A stretch of DNA of 64,000 nt from Ophiostoma sp. CBS 140.51. Its lineage: Eukaryota; Ascomycota; Sordariomycetes; Ophiostomatales; Ophiostomataceae. The notes beneath the pieces are model-generated. The model searched no databases. It worked only from the letters and a program-made list of their open reading frames with translations, and was not told the origin of the DNA. Of this stretch, positions 55,494-64,000 are shown one piece after another (position 1 is the first letter of the stretch; every line of letters begins with the position of its first letter). The stretch spans positions 1 to 64,000 of the forward strand of contig JANSLP010000160.1 of assembly GCA_029298735.1 (NCBI GenBank). The letters run 5' to 3'. Position numbers and translations under genes: made by a program.

Positions 55494-56855
55494 CTATGCC
55501 ACCGGCGTCAGTCCTTGCCGCAACCAGTCGGGCACAAAGGCCTTGATCTTGACAACGGTCGTCGGTGCGCTGGCAGCAGCCTCGCCTTCAGCCTCACCAT
55601 CAGCATCACCATCAACCTTCTCCACCACGTTCATGACAAACTCGCTCGTCGGGTCAAAAGTGGCTGCGGCCGTTGCTGCTGCTGCGGCCGCCTCACCAGG
55701 AAGCACGGCATCCGTCATGGTTTCCAGCCGACACAACCCCAGGCCCAGGTTGCCAACGCCGCTCAGCCACTTGCCTGCACTGCGGCCCTTCTTTCCAACA
55801 CGGCCAATGCTCGTCTCGCCGGGGATAGTGTCAGCCAAGCCCGTGCCAGCACCGTGTGCATCCACAGCCAGGGACCGCGGCTGCTCGTCCTCGGGTCCAT
55901 AGACAAGGCAGGGGAGGATGCGCTTGCGCACAACACCGCGGTGGCGTGTACGAATGGTCAGCTCCTGGCCCACGTAGCAGCCCTTGTGGAAGTCGATGCC
56001 GCCCATGAGGTCAATGTTGCTCTCGAGGGGCAGCGCCTGGTTGTGCAGGATCTCGCGCTGGCCTTCAGCAACGCCCAAGAGATAACGACGCACACGGTAG
56101 GCAGACTCATCGGCGACATCGAGCTCAATCTGGGGACAGAGAGTGGAGGATGTGCTTGCTGCTGGTGCAATAAACCGCCAGCCGAGGCCAGGTGCACGCG
56201 TGTCGTTGTGAGCAATCAGGCCAGACTCAGCGCCAAACGACGACGCCTGTTGCCCCTCAGGCAGACCCCAGCCGTGCCACACATTCACCTCGCCAGCCTC
56301 GAGCAGCCGCACGTCAAACTTGGCGCGCAGCTTGTAGCGGCGGATGTGCTTGGCGAGGATGGTGGCCGACTCTGCGTCAACTTCGATGAGAAACGAGGCA
56401 TCGCTGTTGCTGGCATTCTTGCCGACGCCCAGCGTGTCCCGGTAGACAAAGACGTCGTGCAGCACGCGGCCCTGGGCACTTAGGAACGCTGAATAGAGAC
56501 CGGTCTGGGGTGCAGCAACGGCGGCAGATCCATCGTCTTGCGTGGTCTGCAGTCTCAAAATGTTCGAGGTGATGACACCCTGGAGATACTTTGCGGCATC
56601 CGGTCCAGATACCGAAATGAGGCGGCGTGAAGCGAGGGAGGCAGCACCTGCAGTCGGTACCTGTGCACCGGCACTGCTGCTGTAGGCCCGGCGAGGAACT
56701 CCGGTCCGGGTCCGGCTCCTCCGGCAAGTCCGGCAAATGTTCAACGGCGAGGATGAAGACGACGCCGACGATCGGAGAGCAGATGCCGAGGTTGACCGAG
56801 AGACTGCGGCAACACTCTGCAGGCTGCGCGGCACGGCAAGCCACGGTGCATTCAT
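55494..56855 (-). CDS. iba57: Iba57/CAF17, mitochondrial Fe-S assembly transferase-like protein
   Basis: This single-exon gene encodes 453 aa. Iba57 works with Isa1 and Isa2 in the mitochondrial matrix to make 4Fe-4S clusters for aconitase, lipoyl synthase and others. The N-terminus (1-60) is Arg/Ser-rich and free of acidic residues, as for matrix import. RLISVSGPDAAKYLQGVITSN (78-98) begins the GcvT/YgfZ-like fold. FLSAQGRVLHDVFVYRD follows. The signature Lys-Gly-Cys-Tyr-x-Gly-Gln-Glu is at 291-298, with Cys293. An Ala/Asp/Glu-rich insert near 400-435 is local. ATG 56855 is the first in-frame ATG; the frame continues upstream only with non-ATG codons. It is divergent from the broken APH gene with a 422-bp gap. 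Confidence 0.92.
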   Translation of the reverse strand: MNAPWLAVPRSLQSVAAVSRSTSASALRSSASSSSSPLNICRTCRRSRTRTGVPRRAYSSSAGAQVPTAGAASLASRRLISVSGPDAAKYLQGVITSNILRLQTTQDDGSAAVAAPQTGLYSAFLSAQGRVLHDVFVYRDTLGVGKNASNSDASFLIEVDAESATILAKHIRRYKLRAKFDVRLLEAGEVNVWHGWGLPEGQQASSFGAESGLIAHNDTRAPGLGWRFIAPAASTSSTLCPQIELDVADESAYRVRRYLLGVAEGQREILHNQALPLESNIDLMGGIDFHKGCYVGQELTIRTRHRGVVRKRILPCLVYGPEDEQPRSLAVDAHGAGTGLADTIPGETSIGRVGKKGRSAGKWLSGVGNLGLGLCRLETMTDAVLPGEAAAAAATAAATFDPTSEFVMNVVEKVDGDADGEAEGEAAASAPTTVVKIKAFVPDWLRQGLTPVA

Positions 56856-57277
56856 TGTTGTCGAGATTTTCAAAGATTTTTTGTCGTTGCGAATGACGTA
56901 TGCAAAACTGACAAATTGCGATGCAACGGTCAATGGATGTCAAAAGTGACAAAAAGAGTCAGAAAGGTGCGACGTTGGAGCTAGACTCGCTAGGAAAGAG
57001 CTGAACATAGCCTTAAAGCCGACCTCTGATTCGCCCCAGAATGCCCTGTATCCAAAATGCAGGCGCGTTCTGCCGCTCCTGCCCGCGATCTCGACAACAG
57101 CTTCCAAAAAGTGGGCCTCGGATCTACTATTGGCCGTCTAACAACGCCCCCAATACAACCGTCACGCACGTCTCTCTCCTGTCAACACACCACACATGTG
57201 CAAAGAAGATCACAGACGGCAGGGTTGAAACTGCTTCTTCCTGAAAAGATGTTTCAATAAGTATTGACAGCGACAAG
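56856..57277. other. short divergent promoter, iba57 / APH-like pseudogene
   Basis: 422 bp between the two start positions. No clear TATA box was seen. Small open frames here are not supported. Confidence 0.5.
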
Positions 57278-58002
57278 ATGGCGACTGAGGCCAAGGTGAC
57301 CGCTGCTGAGTACGACATTCGGCCATGTCTTGACCATCGTGGATTTCCTCTATATACGGACGACCAGCATCGAGAGAAGAAAAATGCTTGGATCGGCCGC
57401 ACGGACGAAAGACGCTGTTGCCACATTTGCTGTCCACTACTATGGTGAAGTCAACGACAGTAGAAAACCTGTGCGTGGCCGTGTTGTAGGAAAGAAACAT
57501 GGCAACTTTCAACGTGTGCTTCTTCGTCGAGCTAAATATTGACGAAGGAGACGATAACAAGCTCAACGAGTCACTAACAGTTGTCCAATGGGTAATCAGA
57601 GTCCCTTTCATGTTCACTGCAATGATGGACGATCCCTGGTCAAAGTTGAAGAGCGAGGTGGCCACGAAGTGGTGAGTTTTGATTAATCTTTGTTACAGCG
57701 AAGATACTCTTCCTTTTCTTTTCTAACATTTTTTCAGGTACCTCGTGAAGCACACAAAGATACCCGTTCCTCATGTGCATGCGTATGGCCGTGCGCATCT
57801 CTTCAAAGTCGAACCATATTCTGCTACAACAGTTGATACTGTGGCTGATGTGAAGGCCAGCAAAGAACAGTGCTTTCTCATCATAGACTTCGTTGAAGGC
57901 GAACAGCTTGACGTTGGCAAACTGGAGAGTCTTGATAAAGAGAGACGGCAGTCATTCTTGTCCCAGCTGATTGATATTATGGCCGAGCTACGAGCGAAGT
58001 AA
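57278..58002 (+). pseudogene. aminoglycoside-phosphotransferase-family gene, frameshifted and truncated
   Basis: Three frames used in order resemble the N-terminal lobe of fungal APH-family kinases. Frame A runs from ATG 57278 (EYDIRPCLDHRGFPLY to NAWIGRTDE). Frame B starts after an extra A in the AAA at 57408-57410 (DAVATFAVHYYGE to VVGKKHG). Frame C starts after an extra A at 57504-57505 (TFNVCFFVEL onward). In frame C a normal 66-nt intron (57672-57737, GTGAGT, TCTAAC, TTTCAG) joins ATKW to YLVKHTKIPVPHVHAYGR, the usual hinge region, followed by CFLIIDFVEGEQL. The frame stops at 58002, before the catalytic loop, so about half of the usual protein is missing. A short product could start at ATG 57499. 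No antibiotic role is implied; fungal members are of unknown substrate. Two insertions could be assembly errors, but the C-terminal loss could not. Confidence 0.75.
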
Positions 58003-58711
58003 CCATTAAGCTCTTTGTGAGCGGTGGTTATTTTACTAAGATGTCAGACTGCAGTGATATGTAGTCGAATGCTGATAGATTGGAGAGTGTATGTATACAA
58101 TGGCGGCCGTAGCCTTTTGCCCCTTTTTTAGTAACAATAAAGTATCCTCCTATGGCTTCCCTTTGCCCATTTTTATATGCCCAAGAGAGAAGAGTTTTGA
58201 CGACGAAACGTCATCTCTATATTTCCCTGTTCCCTTTTCTTCATTTATTGTGCAACCCCCTTTTGTTTTTGACCCCAAAAGAACCCAGAAAGAAATCCAA
58301 TGCTTGGATATTTTCGCTATATGTACAAATGTTGTGTGAGAGTGAGATTTTTGTGGTTGCGTGTAAACTGAGAAGAACTGAACAAAACGAGCTGAAAATG
58401 GAGTTGAGAGAGGAATTTTTATAAAGTTTTGTGTGACAAGAAAAGATACAGAATAAACAAGATAGAAACGCGGACAAAATGCAAAACAGAAAACCAGATG
58501 CGAATGATAAGGGAGGGTATGCGAGAGAGATGGTAACTTTTTAAGGATGATGATAGTGCTTTGTTGATAATACACCCCGGGTAAAAAATGTCGAAACTCC
58601 GGTCGGCCGCCCCTTTTTTTCTAATGCAAAATCTCCGCCTCGCCTTTTTTATATGGATTTATATGAATTTTTTTGGTTGTTGAAATTTGAAGCGGTTGAT
58701 GAGACAACATA
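58003..58711. other. region between APH-like pseudogene and clu1 3' end
   Basis: AT-rich DNA with no remnant of the missing APH C-lobe that I can recognise. It should hold the clu1 3' UTR. The 141-codon minus frame at 58575-58150 has no domain-like sequence. Confidence 0.55.
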
Positions 58712-61700
58712 TTACGCAGCACCCCGGCGCTTGGGGTTGCTGCGCTTCTTGTTGCCACCAGACGTCTTCTTGGTGCCCTCGGTGCCCTCAATGAACTTGA
58801 TCAGCTCATCAATCGACCGCGAGTCCATCGACGGCTTGCCACCGCCAACCGAGGCGGGGGAGCCAGCAGCGACGTTGGAAGGGGTGGCACCGGCCTTGGC
58901 GCCAGCACCGGCACCAGGGACGACGGAGCCGGCCGCAGCACCACGGGTGGTAAACTTAATGCCAGCGCGCAGGCGACGGGCCTCCTGGTCCTTGGCGTGC
59001 TTGGCCAGCGAGACAGCGTTCTGCGTCAGCTGCTCGAGCCAGCTCTCGGCCTCCTTGGTGTTCTTGTCCTCAGGGCCCAGCTTGTTGAGGAACACGTTGT
59101 AGCTTTCGCGCATGCGGTTGACGGCGGCCTTGCTGTCGTGGTCGAGGGCCAGGGCCTGGGCCAGCTGGAAGAGGAGCGTGGCCGAGTTGAGCGACGCGCG
59201 GCCAAACACCTGCTCCGAGACGCGCAGCGACTCCTCGAACCAGCGCCGCGACTCGTGGTACGCCTTCATGCTCTGCAGCATGACCGCGGCGTTGTTCATC
59301 GTCGTAATGACATCGGGGTGGTCCGAGCCGTACATGACGCGCCACAGACGCAGCGCGTGTTTGGCGTACTCAAGCGCCAGCGCGCTCTTGCCCTGCTGGT
59401 GCAGGAACAGCGCCAGGTTGAGGTAGTCCAGGAGTGTCTCCTGGCTGTCAACACCAACGACGCGCTCCGACACAATGATGGCCTTGCGGGCAAGCTCGAC
59501 GGCAGCGTCCTTCTCGTCCATCTGGTAGTACAGCATCGAGAGCGTGTGGTAGGCGTGCGCCACCTCAGGGTGCAGGATGCCGTAGATCTGCTCGTGCAGC
59601 GACAGCGACTCGAGCAGCAGCTCCTGGCCAATCTTCTTCTGGCCCTGCGACAGCGAGATCTTGCCGGCCTCGAGCGCCTCCTCGGCCAGTGAGCCGCGGG
59701 ATGCCGAGTCCTTGACAACAGGAACGACGTTGACAATATCGTCGGCAGAGAAGGTGTGGGCGGGACGGGCCGCAGCGGCACGGGCCTCCGAATCAATCGA
59801 CGACGGCGAGCCGTCGCGGGCAGCCTTCTTCTTCTTCTTGTTCTTGCTGCCCTCGCCGTTGGCGGCGCCGCCGTTGGTCGCGTGGGCGCCGTTGGTAGTG
59901 CCGTTCTGGCCGTTCTCGGTCGTAGCGGCAGCAGTGGCGGCAGCAGCCTGCTCGGCAGTGAAGACAAACTTGGAGCTCAGGACCTGGATACCGAGCTTCA
60001 GCGAAACCTCACGCAGCAGCTGCAGGTGGTTGCGCATCTCGATGTGCCAGTTGTCGGGCAGGGTGAAGCGGAAGCGGCGGACAGTCTCAGCCTCGACATC
60101 GGCGCGCAGGCTCTCGGGCGTGACAGACTCGAAAGCCAGGTCGGCATCGCTGTACAGGCTGCGGATCGAGCGGTCGATATCGGCCGTCGGCTTGGCGTTC
60201 AGGCTAGCGCCGAGCAGGCAGTTGAGCAGGTGCGAGATGCAGGCCGAGCTCAGCGGCAGGGGCAGGTAGCGCAGGTACTTGGCAGAGACGTGCTTGAAGG
60301 CACGCGAGATCATCTCGCGCAGAGACACGTCGTGCAGGCACTTGAGACGCTCCTCGCTCTCGCTCAGCTTGGCAACGCGGCCCAGGTAGCGGATGTTGAT
60401 ACCACGCTTGTGCAGCAGCTGGGTCAGGGAACGGCCGTCCATGGGGAAGCTAATCTCAGACTCGCTGAGGTCAGAGATCAGCGACGGGATGGCAACTTCC
60501 TGGAGGTACTTGCTGACGGCACGGACATCCTTCTCGTCGTTAGCCATCTCCTCCTTCTCCTCCTCGGTCTGGGGCACCTGGCCGCTGAAGACGTCAGGGT
60601 TGAGCGCGAACTTGAAGTCGGACACGTCGATACGGTTGTCCTGAGCCTTGGCCTCGCCCTCCTCTGCACCCTCTTCGGTCTTCTCCTCAGCCTTCTCCCC
60701 AGCCTTCTCCTCAGCCTTCTCAGCCTCAGCCTCGGTCTCGCCCTCAATCTTCTTGGTGGCGGCAGCGGCGGCCTCGGCCTCCTCCTTGGCCTTGTTGCGC
60801 TTGGCAAGCTCGCCGTCGAGCCACTCGCGCATCTTGACACGCGAGTAGATGTCAATCAGCTCGGGACGCAGGACCGTCATACGGTGCGGATAGGCAGCGG
60901 CGCCCTCCTTCTCGGCGGCCTCGCCCTCCTCTTGCCACGAGATGTCCAGGGGAGTGATGCGGTAGAGATCCAGGACGTACTTGCGGCCGTCGGTGCCCAT
61001 CAGGCCCTTGGTCTCCACGCTGGCCTCGAGCTCGTGGCGTTTCGCGTCCTTATCCCAGACGGCGTGGCGCTTGACATTCAGGGCCTGCGACATCTTGGAG
61101 AAGGGAGCGACAAAGCGCTCGTCGGCGGCAACGACATCCTTACCGTCAACTGCGCCGTAGTCGATCTGGTTCTCACCCGGCTCCCGCTGCTTGAAGATGC
61201 CAGGCACAAGACTCTGACCAACAATGCGCTTGCCGAGGTAGTCGACGACAACCGTGCCGGGCGAGTATAGGCCGTCCAGGTCAAGCTGGTTGATGCGGCG
61301 AACACCGGCAACATCCTTGCCAGTAGCAACGCGAGCAGCCTCGTCACCACCCTCAGACGTGAAAGTACCGACGCCGTCAGCACCAAACGAGAAGAAGATG
61401 TTGTTGTACACAAATATCTGCGCGTCGCGGCCCTCGGTAGGGTTCAGGGGGCCGACCTCGCCACAGGCGACAAGCAGAGCACCGCGGGTGGCGGCGTCAA
61501 TGTAGTCAGCAAAGACCTTGGCGACCAGGCGCTCACGGAAGATGCGGTCCTGGACAGTATCGCGGGGAAGCTCGCGAGCCGACTGGATCTCCTCGTTCCA
61601 GTCGCGCAGGTTGTCAACGTTCTCGGTGCCGGCAATCAGGTAGGCCTCCTGGGTACGGGTGATGTCGGAGCTATGCGTGCGCGAAGCAGAGGACACAGCG

Positions 61701-62906
61701 GGCACCAGCCACGGGGCAGCGGGCAGGGCGTTGGTGATCTGGAAGGTGGACAGGGGATCGCGGCGGCTGTTGAACTCCTGCAGCTTGGTGAAGCTGGCGT
61801 TGAACGAAGGCGAGAGCTCCTCGATCAGGCTCAGCAGCGAGTGGGCCGAGTGAGCCTTGGGCGACGGGCGCGGCGCAGGGTCAAACTTGGAGTTGGACGA
61901 CTTGTTGACGTAAAAGCCAGCAACGTGCGACGTGACCTGGAACTGCTCGCCCTCGTTGGTCGTCACAATAAGGTACATCAGGTGGCCCTTTTGGCGCAGG
62001 TGTGCTGGTGGCGGGTTCCAAGGCGAGATCTGAAGCGCCTTGATGGTCTTGGGCGCAACCTCTTCCGCGGACGGGCGAGGGAGGAGAGTGTTCTGGTCGG
62101 CCGGAGCAGTGAAGTCGAACTCGACGGGGGTTGCCTCAGAAGCAGCAGTGGCCTCAGTGGTCACGCTGTCGAAGAGGGACAGACCAGGCAGGACGCCGTG
62201 GACGGTGTCGGGGTGGCCGCCAGCGGCGCCAATCAGGTCCCGTATCCGGATGACGTGGAGGCGAGCCTCCTTCTCGGTGTAGGGGTCCTCGACGACGTGG
62301 ATCTCGGCCTCGAGGCCAAGATCTGCGATATCGGAGACCTGGCCGAACTCGTTGATGCGGGCGCCCTTGTATTCGAGGTGGAAGCAGGAGTACTGCTGGG
62401 CGGCGGGCGACTCGATGATGGCCTGGCGGACCTCGCTGACCTGCTCGTGGGCGTAGATCTGGGGAAAGGGAAAAAGAAATGTGTTAGATAAGCCGGAGCT
62501 AGGATGGTGACGTATTTCGAGGCTTGTTTCTTATTTCTTACCATGATCGTCAGCTTCTCAGACGAGTGCGGCAGGACGATTGTGAGATTGTAGAGGGACT
62601 CTGCACACGACAATCGGTTAGTAAGCGCTCCAATTCGACCCAGCAGCATCCTTGCTGTCCATGTAGTGTACGGAGACAGAGCTCCAGTGGTCTGACGTAC
62701 CCTCAGCGGCCTGCTCGGCCTCGTCAACCTCGACCTGCTCGGCGGCAGCATTCTCAGCGACAGCGTTCTCCTCTGCACCCATTGTTAGTACCCAATGCAT
62801 TCTGACAGCCCTCCAAGAGAGCTAATCTATGCAGATGCCAATCGGAGCTCTACTCACCGACGGGAGCGACCGTAGGGGCGTTGCCCTGATCCTCAGATGT
62901 CGCCAT
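58712..62906 (-). CDS. clu1: Clu1/TIF31, clustered mitochondria protein
   Basis: Four exons (62906-62858, 62772-62701, 62600-62542, 62458-58712) encode 1308 aa. Clu1 is a cytosolic ribosome- and mRNA-associated protein needed for mitochondrial distribution and translation of mitochondrial-protein mRNAs; yeast Tif31 co-purifies with eIF3. Three very short 5' exons (49, 72, 59 nt) encode an acidic leader and the start of the ubiquitin-like N-domain (ESLYNLTIVLPHSSEKLTIM, IYAHEQVSEVRQAI). Their introns are 85, 100 and 83 nt with canonical ends. The large exon carries the Clu domain (around residue 300-600, with LRDWNEEIQSARELP near 345), a Lys/Glu/Ala-rich acidic insert, the CLU-central and eIF3p135-like segments, and C-terminal TPR repeats (about 980-1215, LNLALFLHQQGKSALALEYA etc.). 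A basic tail ends NKKRSNPKRRGAA. Length is typical of the family. The start MATSEDQGN is supported by splicing continuity. Confidence 0.93.
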
Positions 62907-64000
62907 CTTGCTCGAAGCTATTGCTTGGGAGTTGGCGAATGGGGGCTGCCGGCTAGTCGCGGGAGCCGGCAACGGGGGGTCAATTTCTCGCGGGAAAGAT
63001 GATGGAGCAGTTCGTTGGTGTTCTACAACCCAATTGGACCCGGTAGATCCAAGATGGAGGCAGAGAGTCGTCAGTGACTCTATATCGTGTTATCGCGGGC
63101 CTTGGAAGGACTGTTGACGAAGAGAAGCTGCAAGCAAGAAAGCAAGCAACTGGATGGACAAGCTCTAGGATTGGACCTTGGAGCTGAAGCGGCGAGAGTC
63201 GGTAAGGCGAATTGTGCCGAGGGAAACGGAGGGAGGGAGGGAAAAGTAAAGAGAATGGAAAAGAAAGAAAAGAAAAAAGAAGCAAAAGAACGAAAATGGA
63301 AATTGGGAAATTGAAAACGGTGGTATTACAAACTTTTCGGATCCAAAACCCTCAAAAACCAGGTAATGCACAAATAAGAGAAACCGCAGAGATCCAATTG
63401 CGTCGCTGCCAGAGATATGCGAGGTGTGGTGGAAAAGAGACGGCAGAGATGGTGAGATAAAGACGATGTTTGGTTGCGGTCGTGAGAAACTTTTTTTCGG
63501 GTTAACAGAAAAAAATAAGCGATCATGGAGAATGCTGCAGCCGGCAAGAGCGACTGGGCCAGAATGGGTTAATGGGGTAGCTGCGCCAATGAGGAGTGCA
63601 GGGCAACTATGCGGGAGAGCCGAGGAAACTGGCGGATCTGCCAGCATGGGAAAGAATGCTGGGGGAATATCGCCTGGTCCTTCCTGTCTTTCTTCTGCCT
63701 TTCCTGCTCTTTGCTCATGCCTCGACCGTCCCGAGCGTTCCCACCTCGCCTCTTCGCTCTTTCCTACACCGGGACTACCTGTCCTTTGGTCCTTCGTTCC
63801 CGCTAAAAAATAACTGTCTGGCGCCTTCCCCCAATTTTCTCAGCGTGTTTTGCTCTATTTTCTCCATTTAGCGTCCCCAGCGGGAGGCTTTAGGGCGGTC
63901 GAGGCGGTCATGCTGCACAATGCAAGAGCCAGCGGCCCCACAGAAAAAGGCATGTCGAATCGTGACCTGGGCGAAAAAAATCCGCTGTCTCTTCTGGCCA
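62907..64000. other. clu1 upstream region to window end
   Basis: The region holds the clu1 promoter and leader. A purine-rich plus strand at 63225-63310 is a pyrimidine tract on the clu1 strand. Open frames at 63424-63813 and 63165-63647 do not look coding. A further gene may begin beyond the window. Confidence 0.5.

Noticed and set aside
59756..61270. 504-codon plus-strand open frame over clu1
   Set aside because: It is a shadow of the Clu1 exon; Val/Leu/Gly/Asp-rich sequence without a domain.

Overview
The window is nuclear DNA from a filamentous ascomycete (Pezizomycotina, most likely Sordariomycetes). The introns are short (60-100 nt in all but two cases), with GTRAGT-type donors and CTAAC branch sites. 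Coding regions are GC-rich with C-ending codons. The gene set includes a LaeA-type methyltransferase, L-arabinitol 4-dehydrogenase, Rcf2, Clu1 and a filamentous-type Sfp1. A closer placement (for example Ophiostomatales) would be a guess. I see no rRNA, tRNA, CRISPR array or intact mobile element.

Layout: 0.9-2.7 kb carries a PH-domain/Ala-Glu-rich Meu6-like gene (-). About 11 kb without a recognisable gene follows, then the C2H2 regulator sfp1 (-, 13.7-16.7 kb) with a long pyrimidine-rich leader. Another gene-poor stretch (18.5-27.5 kb) holds a GATA-core cluster and minisatellites. rcf2 (+), a Kelch-propeller gene (-) and dus3 (+) follow; the Kelch and dus3 genes share a divergent promoter rich in inverted repeats. 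After 5.6 kb without a gene the right-hand part is dense: laeA-like methyltransferase (+), atp20 (-), lad1 (-), TFIIA large subunit toa1 (-), cdc20 (-), cwf23-like J-protein (+), iba57 (-), a broken aminoglycoside-phosphotransferase-family gene (+) and clu1 (-).

The genes are mainly housekeeping: growth control and translation (Sfp1, Dus3, Clu1), mitochondria (Rcf2, ATP synthase subunit g, Iba57, Clu1), transcription and splicing (TFIIA, Cwf23), the cell cycle (Cdc20), pentose catabolism (Lad1) and secondary-metabolism control (LaeA-like). Nothing looks like a biosynthetic cluster or an island.

The most interesting signals are outside or between obvious coding features. They are two 69-nt frame-preserving, stop-free introns (dus3, atp20), a 670-nt intron in toa1, a long open read-through of sfp1 intron 2, a large upstream ORF overlapping the laeA-like start, several perfect inverted repeats in promoters, and an APH-family gene broken by two single-base insertions plus a C-terminal truncation. 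All gene models come from reading the sequence; no alignment or expression data were available.
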